This document shows, in pieces, positions 15,022 to 22,101 of a DNA stretch of 22,101 bases. Positions within the stretch are counted from its first letter, which is position 1; the number at the start of each line of letters is the position of its first letter. Source of the stretch: Rickettsia typhi (GTDB lineage: Bacteria; Pseudomonadota; Alphaproteobacteria; Rickettsiales; Rickettsiaceae); the NCBI GenBank assembly GCA_945878545.1, contig CAMCTQ010000008.1:1-22101 (forward strand), in the 5' to 3' direction. The notes below the pieces were generated by a model. It had not been told where the DNA came from. It was given only the letters and a program-made list of their open reading frames with translations, and searched no databases. The translations under genes were made by a program, and so were the position numbers.

Positions 15022-16569
15022 CTAATCATCTTCGACAATTCTCGGCAATTGGTTTAATTGTTTAGAGAGAATATAAATGCAGAATTTACCAATCAATTGT
15101 AATATTAACACGAAATACATCCCTAATAACACTATCCAAAGTGGATGCTTTGAAAATAGAGTCTCACAGGATAATTTTTTTGGAATAAAATTGTCTAATA
15201 TAGTTACTTCATTTAATTCAGTTTTTCCTAAAACTCTACCAACTGGATCAATAAATGCACTTATACCATTATTTGCAACCCGTAGCATTGGTAAACCATT
15301 CTCAATAGCTCGCATTCTGCTAATTTCAAAGTGCTGATATACTCCAGAAGAATTGCCATACCAAGTATCATTTGTTACATTAATAATCAGATCAACCTTT
15401 GTGTTAGATACCCGTACCTCGTAAGGAAAAATCGACTCGTAACATATTAAAGGCCAAACGACAAGATCAAATTTTTTTATAATTACAGATTTTCTCTTGC
15501 CTTCTGTATAATCCACTAAACCATGAGTGATTTTTTTAAGAGGCAAGATATTTTTAAGCGGCATATACTCCCCAAAAGGGACTAAATGTGATTTATAGTA
15601 CTCAAATACCTTGGTAGCAGACCTATTGATGCCAATCAAAGAAGAGTACAACTCTACGTCATCACCAGTTTTATTATTATCACTCACTCCTCCTGTCAAT
15701 AAAATCTGCTCATCATTTGTAAAAACAGAGAGAATTTCTTTGAGAACGGGTTTAATATTGTAAGGCACCGTCAAAGCTGCTTCTGACCAAATTATTAAAT
15801 CTGGATTCCCTTCTTGTTTCGAAAGATCGATTTGTAGATCCAAATTTTTCCAAAACGCTTCTGGTTCCCATTTTGCTATTTGCGGAATTGAAGGTTGTAC
15901 TAGTCTTGCTGATATATTTGTATATTCGGTAGGATTAGCCTCTAACCTTAAGTAACCATAAACTAAAATAGAAATTACTAAGACTACAGAAGTTAGAACT
16001 CTTATATAGAAATTATTTTTTTCTATATCCAATTTAGTGCAAAGAAAATTATATGGGGTTGAACCTATGTAAATTACAACAAAACTAAGACCAAATATAC
16101 CAAAGATGCTAGCAAATTGCACTAATATAAGCCAATTTGACAAGGCATAACCAACCACAGCCCAAGGCAGTCCTGTAAATATCCACGAAATTACCCATTC
16201 AATAAATACCCATATAAAACAAAACAAAAAATGAAAAATTTTACTGTCTCGCACTTGCCAGGAAATTAAAGCTATTATAGAGGTAAAAATTGCCATAAAG
16301 GCAGGAAGACCAAATAAAGCAAATGGAATTGCCCACCAAAATTCGTCAATATAAACGCTAACACCAAAACTTATCCAGTATAAATTTGATAAATAGAAAC
16401 CAAAACCAAACATATATCCAAATTTCATGGCTTCAAATTTGGATTTTGATATTTTTATTTGTGCAACTAATAGTGATGTACAAAATATTCCAGGCAGAAA
16501 AAAAACTGGTGCAAAAGATAATCCACAAATTATTCCAGCAACAAAAGAACTTAGTTTGTTTAATAACAT
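15022..16569 (-). CDS. lnt: Apolipoprotein N-acyltransferase Lnt
   Basis: An inner-membrane enzyme that adds the third acyl chain to lipoproteins; 515 residues, normal length. About six membrane helices fill residues 5-210. A nitrilase-like periplasmic domain follows with the catalytic triad in recognisable motifs: Glu263 in WSEAA, Lys326 in YYKSHLVPFGEY and Cys376 in LICYESIFP. VTNDTWYGNSSG near 398-409 is another family block. One last helix is at about 478-500. The gene is divergent from fabI. Confidence 0.96.
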   Translation of the reverse strand: MLLNKLSSFVAGIICGLSFAPVFFLPGIFCTSLLVAQIKISKSKFEAMKFGYMFGFGFYLSNLYWISFGVSVYIDEFWWAIPFALFGLPAFMAIFTSIIALISWQVRDSKIFHFLFCFIWVFIEWVISWIFTGLPWAVVGYALSNWLILVQFASIFGIFGLSFVVIYIGSTPYNFLCTKLDIEKNNFYIRVLTSVVLVISILVYGYLRLEANPTEYTNISARLVQPSIPQIAKWEPEAFWKNLDLQIDLSKQEGNPDLIIWSEAALTVPYNIKPVLKEILSVFTNDEQILLTGGVSDNNKTGDDVELYSSLIGINRSATKVFEYYKSHLVPFGEYMPLKNILPLKKITHGLVDYTEGKRKSVIIKKFDLVVWPLICYESIFPYEVRVSNTKVDLIINVTNDTWYGNSSGVYQHFEISRMRAIENGLPMLRVANNGISAFIDPVGRVLGKTELNEVTILDNFIPKKLSCETLFSKHPLWIVLLGMYFVLILQLIGKFCIYILSKQLNQLPRIVEDD

Positions 16570-16590
16570 ATTAATAACATTGCTAAAGAA

Positions 16591-16620
16591 TTTGTAGATT
16601 TATTTGTTTGAGTATATAAA
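16591..16620 (+). promoter_or_regulatory. Candidate fabI promoter
   Basis: TTTGTA (16591-16596), 18 bases, then TATAAA (16615-16620) in the lnt-fabI divergent gap. A start near 16628 would leave a leader of about 35 bases that includes the AAGAGG ribosome site. Confidence 0.3.
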
Positions 16621-16662
16621 ATAGCACTTATTATTGTTTTGAACATAGAAAAGAGGTTATCA

Positions 16663-17466
16663 ATGAAAAAAATTCAATCTGAACTACTAAAAGGCAAAAA
16701 GGGAATAATCACGGGCGTAGCAAATAATTTGTCAATATCATGGGCAATAGCGCAATTAGCAAGCGCACATGGCGCAGACATCGCTCTAACTTATCAAGGT
16801 GAAATCCTGCAAAAAAGAGTTATGCCTTTGGCAGAGGAAATTGATTGTAAATTTGTTCTAGAATGTGATGTAACAAATGACGCGTCTATGGACAATCTGT
16901 TCAAATCAGTTAAAGATAAATGGGGAAAGCTTGATTTTTTAGTCCATGCTATAGCTTTTGCCGACAAAGATGAACTACGTGGAAGATATATTGACACTTC
17001 TTTGCCAAATTTCTTAAATGCAATGAATATTTCTTGTTATTCATTAACTGCGCTTGCTAAAAGGGCAGAGCCTCTGATGACCGATGGCGGCAGTATAATT
17101 ACCCTTAGTTATTACGGAGCAGAAAAAGTAATACCATATTATAATGTTATGGGTCTAGCAAAATCAGCACTAGAAACTAGTGTCAAATATCTAGCCAATG
17201 ATATGGGTCCAAATAATATTAGGGTAAATGCTATCTCGGCCGGTCCTATCAAAACCCTCGCCTCTAGTGGTATTGGTGATTTCAAATCAATGTTAAAAAT
17301 ACATGCGGAAACCGCTCCTCTTAAGAGAAATACTACCCAGCAAGACGTAGCTGGAGCAGCGCTGTATATGCTCAGCGACCTTAGTTCAGGGGTTACTGGT
17401 GAAACCCAATATGTTGATTCTGGTTACAATATCATGGGAATGAGCGCGAGTAATAAAGCCGAGTAA
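16663..17466 (+). CDS. fabI: Enoyl-[acyl-carrier-protein] reductase FabI
   Basis: An NADH-dependent reductase that completes each cycle of type II fatty acid synthesis; 267 residues from the ATG at 16663, chosen because AAGAGG lies six bases upstream. A TTG eight codons earlier is in frame but lacks support. The cofactor loop is ITGVANNLSISWAIA (16-30). The active site Tyr150 in LSYYGAEKV and Tyr160-(x6)-Lys167 in YNVMGLAKSALE match the FabI spacing. NAISAGPIKTLA near 200 is the substrate-loop region. The enzyme also reduces the disguised pimeloyl intermediates of the BioC-BioH route, so it links to the nearby biotin operon. The GNAT gene follows after 13 bases. Confidence 0.97.
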   Translation: MKKIQSELLKGKKGIITGVANNLSISWAIAQLASAHGADIALTYQGEILQKRVMPLAEEIDCKFVLECDVTNDASMDNLFKSVKDKWGKLDFLVHAIAFADKDELRGRYIDTSLPNFLNAMNISCYSLTALAKRAEPLMTDGGSIITLSYYGAEKVIPYYNVMGLAKSALETSVKYLANDMGPNNIRVNAISAGPIKTLASSGIGDFKSMLKIHAETAPLKRNTTQQDVAGAALYMLSDLSSGVTGETQYVDSGYNIMGMSASNKAE

Positions 17467-17479
17467 AATTACTGAGAGT

Positions 17480-17905
17480 ATGACTTTTGATATTAAGCAA
17501 TCTGTTTTAACACCAGAACTTAAAAAACATATTTATGAATGTTTTAGCACACATGCTGTAATATCTACTGGTACAGATGGTTTAAACCAAGAGCCAGTCT
17601 CGTTTGAGATTCGAAATAACAATGAGTTAATAGGATGTGCTGTTGCACAGATATTCTGGGGACAGCTACACATCAAATATCTGATTGTAGAGGAAAAACA
17701 TCGTAGCCAAGGTTATGCTAGAAAATTAATGGAACGTGTTTTTGAATATGGAAACCAACAAGGTTGTAAGTTTGTTTTTGTTGAGACTATGAATTTTCAG
17801 GCCCCTGAGTTTTATCTAAACCTAGGCTTTAAAATAGAATTAAAACGTGATGGATATAAGAATGGAACTAGTTTTTATTATTTATGTAAGAATTTAGGTG
17901 AATAA
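17480..17905 (+). CDS. GNAT-family N-acetyltransferase
   Basis: A 141-residue acetyl-CoA-dependent acetyltransferase of the GNAT fold. Strand IKYLIVEEKHRSQGYARKLM (65-84) holds the acetyl-CoA pyrophosphate loop, R75-S-Q-G-Y-A80 (the R-x-x-G-x-A motif). FVFVETMNFQAPEFYLNLGFK (98-118) is the second half, with the typical F-Y-x-x-x-G-F. The N-terminal part resembles small-molecule or peptide acetylases, but the substrate cannot be inferred. It follows fabI by 13 bases with GAGAG close to the ATG, so it is probably co-transcribed with fabI. Confidence 0.88.
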   Translation: MTFDIKQSVLTPELKKHIYECFSTHAVISTGTDGLNQEPVSFEIRNNNELIGCAVAQIFWGQLHIKYLIVEEKHRSQGYARKLMERVFEYGNQQGCKFVFVETMNFQAPEFYLNLGFKIELKRDGYKNGTSFYYLCKNLGE

Positions 17906-17933
17906 TATATTGCTATTAGGCATTTGAAACCTT

Positions 17934-18039
17934 GGTTTTATGCTTTACATACTACTAATCGTTGTGTTACCTTCTCAACCGAAGGTTTTATGCTTTACAT
18001 ACTGCTATCGTTGTGTTACTTTCTCAACCAAAGGTTTTA
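17934..18039. repeat. 50-bp tandem direct repeat, two copies plus a partial third
   Basis: Copy 1 spans 17934-17983 (50 bases) and copy 2 spans 17984-18032 (49 bases, one deletion and a few substitutions). A third copy keeps only GGTTTTA (18033-18039). Each junction has a small palindrome of the form AACC-N2/3-AGGTT or AACCTTGGTT. The block lies in the leader of the UIM-protein gene. It is not a CRISPR: there are too few copies and no spacers. Confidence 0.85.
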
Positions 18040-18099
18040 GGTGAAGGTCAAATCTTCAGTATTGCTTGATTTAAAAATAAAATATATAGGTTAAAGATT

Positions 18100-18783
18100 A
18101 TGAAAAACTTTAAAAAAGTATGGGGTAAAGGCGGTAGTAACCTTGGGAATATTGTTACAAAAAAGATTACTGGTGAACCATTGTCAGAACACGAAAAAAC
18201 TACATTGCGTGATTTTAGAGCGGAAGTTGTTCCAGTTAATCCACAGTTAGCTATTCAAGAACAAGAAACTAGAGAAGCAGAGGAGCGTGCGGCACTGGCT
18301 GAAGCTCAAGCAAAAGCTGCTATTGAAAGAACTGAAAAGTTAAAAGTAGAATTACGTGAAGCGCAGGCAAAATTAGCCGCAGAGCAAGCTGAAAGAGAGG
18401 AGCTGGAGCTACTAGCTCAGTTTGAGCAAATGCAAATGAGGCAAAAAGTTCAAATAGAAGAACACAAATCACCCTCAAATGGTAGTGGTTCTCCAGTTAT
18501 AAGCGAGCCAGTAGCAGTTGACGAAGAAATGGAGTTAGCTTTAGCATTATCATTATCTATGGCAGTTACTCCAAAAAGAGAAATGGAAGAGTTAGCAAGT
18601 AAATTAGTAGCTAAGACTATTGATGTAAATGCTATAAGATTGACACAAAAGGAAGTGTCTCTCTTGGAGGAAGTGTGTTTAGAGCAATTTACTACTGAAG
18701 CTTCTAGCGGAGTAAAAGTATTACTAGACGGTTTAGATGCATCACTTAATGTAATAGAATCTAATATTCTCGGCGATATATAG
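18100..18783 (+). CDS. Coiled-coil protein with a ubiquitin-interacting motif; candidate secreted effector
   Basis: I do not recognise a named family for this 227-residue protein. It has no signal peptide or membrane segment. Residues 1-50 are basic to mixed. Residues 51-121 are an Ala/Glu/Gln-rich, strongly helical coiled coil (EAEERAALAEAQAKAA, LREAQAKLAAEQAER). A Ser/Pro/Gly linker follows at 123-136. Then comes DEEMELALALSLSMA (141-155), a close fit to the ubiquitin-interacting motif: acidic cluster, Leu146, Ala149 and Ser153 in the order hydrophobic-x-x-A-x-x-x-S, though the usual trailing acid is missing. Residues 159-227 are helical and acidic. UIMs are a eukaryotic device for binding ubiquitin, so in an intracellular bacterium this suggests a host-directed effector. 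Secretion is not shown. The gene stands alone between a tandem repeat and a long inverted repeat. Confidence 0.8.
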   Translation: MKNFKKVWGKGGSNLGNIVTKKITGEPLSEHEKTTLRDFRAEVVPVNPQLAIQEQETREAEERAALAEAQAKAAIERTEKLKVELREAQAKLAAEQAEREELELLAQFEQMQMRQKVQIEEHKSPSNGSGSPVISEPVAVDEEMELALALSLSMAVTPKREMEELASKLVAKTIDVNAIRLTQKEVSLLEEVCLEQFTTEASSGVKVLLDGLDASLNVIESNILGDI

Positions 18784-18795
18784 TAAATGCATACA

Positions 18796-18866
18796 AAATA
18801 AATTAAAATCGTCATAGCAAGCAACACTTTCTTTTACGCCCTTGCCATGACGATTTTAATTTATTT
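18796..18866. terminator. Long inverted repeat between the UIM-protein gene and rmuC, probable terminator
   Basis: Arms of 26 bases (18796-18821 and 18841-18866) match with a single mismatch around a 19-base loop. The inner half has the GC-containing CGTCATAGCAAG paired with CTTGCCATGACG. The outer half is AT-only, so either strand ends the stem in a T-rich tail. It lies 12 bases after the UIM-gene stop and just before the rmuC ribosome site AGGAAA. The CGTCAT...ATGACG core is also the sort found in dispersed palindromic repeats. Confidence 0.65.
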
Positions 18867-18883
18867 GAACTAGGAAAATAAGT

Positions 18884-20191
18884 ATGACCATTATCTTGCC
18901 AATACTAGCAATATCTGTCTTGCTATCCGTATTCCTGCTTTACAAGCAAATAGTTAATAAATCAAAAATAAATTTTTTACAATTTTCACTAGACGAGAAA
19001 AACAAATCATTCGAAGAGTTAAACATTAAATATGATTTTGCTATTAATGAGAAAATAGAAAACATCAGGCATATTGAACAAATAACAGCAAAACTTCAGC
19101 AGCAAGAAAAATTAATCAATGATTTTGAAAATATCACTAAAAAATCTCAGGAACTGACAAAGATCGCCTTGTTTGAACTAGGGAACGATTTATCAAAACA
19201 ACTTATAGAAATCCACAAAGCAGAAACTGAAGGGAATCGTAAACTATCAGAAGAAAATATAAAAACCAACGCTGAAAAGTTCAATACTGAGTTCGAGAGA
19301 ATAGTTAATATGGTGGGATCTCTTAAACGAGGTATTGAAAAATCCCAAGATACTGTTGATTTAATTAAGAACTCTTTGTTATCACCCTCTGGCGCTGGCA
19401 AATTAGCAGAGATCACACTAGAAAATATATTAAAAGCCTCTGGTTTGAAAAATGGCTTAGATTTTTCAATGCAATATAATCTGAGTGATGAAAATAATAA
19501 CAAACTACGTCCTGATGCGGTAATTTTCCTTCCTTCGAATAATATCATGATTATCGATGCTAAGGCTTCGAAATTTTTGATAGATGAATCAGAAAATATT
19601 GAAAAACTAATCAAAACAATGAATTTGCATCTAAAATCTTTAGCAAGTAAGGATTATGCTCAAGGTATGAAACTGGCAGCTAATTTAGCTAGTCGAGTGA
19701 ATTATGCTAATATCATAACCTTGATGTTTTTACCGAGTGAGCATGCGATTGAAAAAATAGTTGAGGCTGATGGTGATTTTTTAAATAGAGCTTGGAACTT
19801 GAATATTTTTCCAGTGGGACCTGCAGGACTTATGAATATGCTATCATTTGCTAAATTCCAAATCGCTGAAAATTTAATGCTTCATAATAATTTGGAAATT
19901 ATTGAAGAAGTAAAAAAGCTTATTAATTCAATTTCTTCTCTAGCAGAACACTCAGCAAAGCTTGGTTCCAATATCTCAAGTTTAGTTGGGAATTATGATA
20001 AATTCGCTGCCTCATTCAATAGAAATTTCTTATCAAAGGCAAAAAATATATCCAATTTAGGAGTAGAATCAGATCTTAATAGAAAGCAAATCCATTTACA
20101 AAGATATCAATTGATTACGGGCAAATCTGAAATGATAGAACTCGAAGAGGAACCATTACAACAAATCACATCAGACAATAAAAGAACTTAA
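18884..20191 (+). CDS. rmuC: DNA recombination protein RmuC family
   Basis: A 435-residue RmuC-family protein, in the PD-(D/E)XK nuclease-like superfamily. RmuC limits inversions at short repeats in E. coli and has been tied to anti-mobile-element activity in others; the reaction is not well defined. An N-terminal membrane anchor (3-21) is followed by a long coiled coil (about 30-165). The RmuC domain starts with GAGKLAEITLENIL (170-183), a conserved family block. RPDAVIFLP (209-217) and IIDAKAS (223-229) then give the Asp211 and D-x-K (Asp225, Lys227) catalytic-type residues. LMFLPSEHAIEKIVE near 285-299 is also typical. AGGAAA lies seven bases upstream of the ATG. Confidence 0.93.
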   Translation: MTIILPILAISVLLSVFLLYKQIVNKSKINFLQFSLDEKNKSFEELNIKYDFAINEKIENIRHIEQITAKLQQQEKLINDFENITKKSQELTKIALFELGNDLSKQLIEIHKAETEGNRKLSEENIKTNAEKFNTEFERIVNMVGSLKRGIEKSQDTVDLIKNSLLSPSGAGKLAEITLENILKASGLKNGLDFSMQYNLSDENNNKLRPDAVIFLPSNNIMIIDAKASKFLIDESENIEKLIKTMNLHLKSLASKDYAQGMKLAANLASRVNYANIITLMFLPSEHAIEKIVEADGDFLNRAWNLNIFPVGPAGLMNMLSFAKFQIAENLMLHNNLEIIEEVKKLINSISSLAEHSAKLGSNISSLVGNYDKFAASFNRNFLSKAKNISNLGVESDLNRKQIHLQRYQLITGKSEMIELEEEPLQQITSDNKRT

Positions 20192-20381
20192 AGATTATTT
20201 AACACAAAATTATTAAGTAACCAATAAACACCAGTCCCAATAAAGTATTTGCCCCTTTTTTGCAATTTTTGATTGTAATTGTGCTGCAATAAATATTATT
20301 CTAGTGATAGACTTCTTTCCAAACTGGATGAAGTTGAGGAAAGGATTCTAATGTGTATAGTTATAATTTAGGGCTAGAGGT
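20192..20381. other. Intergenic region before the ABC gene
   Basis: 190 AT-rich bases. TATAAT at 20362-20367 is a good -10 and would start transcription about ten bases before the ABC gene ATG, but no -35 sits at normal spacing (TTGAGG at 20334-20339 is 22 bases away). AGAGG directly precedes the ATG at 20382. Nothing else is evident. Confidence 0.35.
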
Positions 20382-22085
20382 ATGAACTTAATAGATAAAT
20401 TTAAGCTTAACGACCCTGTGTGTAAGTTTCGTCTTGATAAATCCGAAGTTGTTCTCTCAAGCTTAGCTATTAATGTACTTTCTCTAGCATTACCAATAAT
20501 GGTTTTGCAAGTTTATGATCGCATAATGATTAACCATAGTGTGGGTACATTGGCTGTTCTAGCAATTGGTGTATCTATAGCAATTATTTTAGAAGGAATC
20601 CTTCGAATAGCTAGGGCTTATACTACAAGTTGGGCTGGCATGATGTATGAATATACTATGGCAGCAAATGCCATGAGACTACATATCAACGCTAATCCGC
20701 TTAAGCTTGAGACAGAAGGAACTGGCAAACAACTACAGAACCTTAATACCTTTTCTAAACTGCGAGATTTCTATAGTGGTCAAACACTTATTAACATTGT
20801 GGATATACCTTTTGCATTTACATTTTTAGTCCTAATTTCATATTTAACAGGCAAGCTAGTTATAGTACCTATAGTTTTGATCGCTATATTTACAATCAGC
20901 ACTTGGTTTATAGGTAATAAATTAAAACAAGCTTTGCTAGACCAAGGAGATATAGATGACAAAAGATATAATTTTATTGTGGAAGCTCTACAAGGCATTC
21001 ATACTATTAAGTCACTTGGCCTAGAAGCTATTTTTACAAGACGTTATGCTAGGTTAGAAGAGGACGCTAGTATTCATAATTATAAAACTGCTTTGATAAG
21101 CACTGAAGGTTATGCATTCGGTATTCTATTCAATGAGTTAACTGTTGTTGCAGTTGTTGCCTTTGGCGCCCCTATGGTAATTAATGGTGATTTCACCAGT
21201 GGCGCTCTTGTGGCTACAGTGCTACTCACTGGCAGATTAATGCAACCAATACAAAAAACATTATTTCTTTGGACTCAATTCCAAGAATATAGAATAGCTA
21301 ATAAACAAGCTGAAAAAATGTTTTCTATTGAACAAATTGAACGCAATGTAATAGATACAAGCAAATCCGAAATTCTTGGTACAGTAAAGTTACAAAATGT
21401 ATCTTTTGGCTATGGGGAAAAATTAGTATTTGAAAATATTAATTTGGACCTAAAGATTCCTAATACCATTGGAATAAGGGGAGAGAACAACTCTGGAAAA
21501 GCTAGTTTAATGCGCTTAATTGCCGGCATTGTTAAACCAACAAGTGGAGAAGTATTAATAGACGGTATTCCAGCTAGTAGTTACACCTCTGAGGAATTAG
21601 TAAAACATGTTGGTTATATTTCTTCACATAGCGTTATTTTCCAGGGAACGATTTTAGAAAATATCACAGCTTTTGACGAAAAGATGGAACATCAGGCCAT
21701 GGAAATAGCTAAGATGCTTAATTTGGACAAAGAAATTGCTCTTCTACCCAAGGGGTATGATACAAAAGTCAATGATGGAATCGCTGATATTGTTGCTCCA
21801 GGAGTAAAACAACGAATCGCCATTGCAAGAGCGTTGCTACATAAACCAAAAATAATCTTGTTTCACAATGCAGACAGAGGGCTAGATAGAGAAGGGTATA
21901 ATTTGTTAATTAAATTTCTAAATATAGTGAATACTCAGACCGCTACGATTATAGTAACAGATGATCATAACATAAATCTTCTTGTTGAAAGAGAATATCT
22001 CTTAAAAGATGGCAAGTTAACTGAAATAGACATAGCAGATAGCAATACTTACGATGTGAAACCTTATAAAGAGTTGAAAATATGA
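20382..22085 (+). CDS. Type I secretion-type ABC transporter subunit with degenerate ATPase
   Basis: A 567-residue half-transporter: six membrane helices (about 20-300) of the exporter type seen in PrtD/AprD-like type I secretion ATPases, then a nucleotide-binding domain (about 333-550). The fold is intact but almost every catalytic motif is altered. The Walker A is GENNSGKAS (367-375) with Ala374 for Ser/Thr. The Q-loop Gln is Ser415. The signature LSGGQ is VAPGV (471-475), although QRIAIARALL that follows is canonical. Walker B ends in HN (495-496) in place of DE, and the switch His appears to be Asp527. The frame is uninterrupted, so this is not simple decay. The subunit probably contributes a non-hydrolysing site to a heterodimer. 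Its stop overlaps the next gene's ATG by four bases. Confidence 0.88.
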   Translation: MNLIDKFKLNDPVCKFRLDKSEVVLSSLAINVLSLALPIMVLQVYDRIMINHSVGTLAVLAIGVSIAIILEGILRIARAYTTSWAGMMYEYTMAANAMRLHINANPLKLETEGTGKQLQNLNTFSKLRDFYSGQTLINIVDIPFAFTFLVLISYLTGKLVIVPIVLIAIFTISTWFIGNKLKQALLDQGDIDDKRYNFIVEALQGIHTIKSLGLEAIFTRRYARLEEDASIHNYKTALISTEGYAFGILFNELTVVAVVAFGAPMVINGDFTSGALVATVLLTGRLMQPIQKTLFLWTQFQEYRIANKQAEKMFSIEQIERNVIDTSKSEILGTVKLQNVSFGYGEKLVFENINLDLKIPNTIGIRGENNSGKASLMRLIAGIVKPTSGEVLIDGIPASSYTSEELVKHVGYISSHSVIFQGTILENITAFDEKMEHQAMEIAKMLNLDKEIALLPKGYDTKVNDGIADIVAPGVKQRIAIARALLHKPKIILFHNADRGLDREGYNLLIKFLNIVNTQTATIIVTDDHNINLLVEREYLLKDGKLTEIDIADSNTYDVKPYKELKI

Positions 22086-22101
22086 AGAGTAGCATTCCTC
22101 T
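22082..22101 (+). CDS. Start of a further gene, truncated by the window edge
   Basis: ATG at 22082 overlaps the ABC gene stop as ATGA, and only six codons (MKSSIP) are visible. The tight coupling suggests the partner of the degenerate ABC subunit, such as a second ATPase half or an HlyD-type adaptor, but the sequence here cannot show which. Confidence 0.5.

Noticed and set aside
16639..16662. Upstream TTG start for FabI
   Set aside because: The ATG at 16663 has AAGAGG at proper spacing and gives the normal FabI N-terminus.
17934..18039. Possible CRISPR array
   Set aside because: Two contiguous near-identical 50-base units without spacers and no cas genes; this is a tandem repeat.
18450..18827. 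Minus-strand frame opposite the UIM gene, with a hydrophobic start
   Set aside because: It begins in the inverted repeat and is antisense to a gene with clear coding character; the hydrophobic start comes from AT-rich DNA.
19147..19614. Minus-strand frame opposite rmuC
   Set aside because: Antisense shadow of conserved RmuC domain sequence.
20382..22085. Treating the ABC gene as a pseudogene
   Set aside because: The frame is unbroken over 567 codons, the membrane domain is normal and the next gene is coupled by ATGA, which fits a specialised subunit better than decay.

Overview
The window is AT-rich and tightly packed, with many overlapping genes. FtsA, Lnt, FabI, RmuC and type I secretion family proteins, together with an alphaproteobacterial-style XRE regulator, point to an obligate intracellular alphaproteobacterium, most likely Rickettsiales (a Rickettsia- or Megaira-like lineage). 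A full biotin locus and a protein with a eukaryotic-type ubiquitin-interacting motif fit that lifestyle. The taxonomic call is inference from gene content and composition only.

Layout. (1) 1-1888, minus: the first 629 residues of a sodium:solute symporter-family protein that continues into a second membrane domain and runs off the window. (2) 2039-5795, minus: ftsA, an exported beta-barrel-like protein and a membrane glycosyltransferase, each overlapping the next, so probably one translationally coupled envelope operon. (3) 6017-6106: tRNA-Ser(UGA), followed by about 280 bases with no convincing gene. (4) 6390-8724: a small-molecule-response-like cassette: a MarR regulator divergent from a SnoaL/NTF2-like protein over a symmetric promoter-palindrome, then SRPBCC, a second MarR and an EVE-domain protein in a tightly overlapping operon. 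(5) 8692-14123: a complete biotin locus, bioB divergent from bioF-bioH-bioC-bioD-bioA. (6) 14254-14338: tRNA-Leu(GAG), minus. (7) 14425-16569, minus: a perfect hairpin, an XRE regulator and lnt. (8) 16663-17905, plus: fabI and a GNAT acetyltransferase. (9) 17934-18783: a 50-bp tandem repeat, then a coiled-coil protein with a ubiquitin-interacting motif. (10) 18796-20191: a long inverted repeat and rmuC. (11) 20382-22101: a type I secretion-type ABC protein whose ATPase motifs are nearly all degenerate, overlapping by 4 nt the start of a further gene.

How the genes fit together. BioC and BioH make and release the pimeloyl chain through the fatty-acid cycle, for which FabI, encoded nearby, supplies the final reduction; BioF, BioA, BioD and BioB complete biotin. 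The cassette and the biotin genes lie between two tRNA genes in an otherwise housekeeping neighbourhood, which suggests an accessory island, although no integrase or attachment repeats were found. The most novel-looking items are the UIM-bearing candidate effector, the motif-degenerate ABC half-transporter, and the MarR/SnoaL/SRPBCC/MarR/EVE cassette with its mirror-symmetric promoter.
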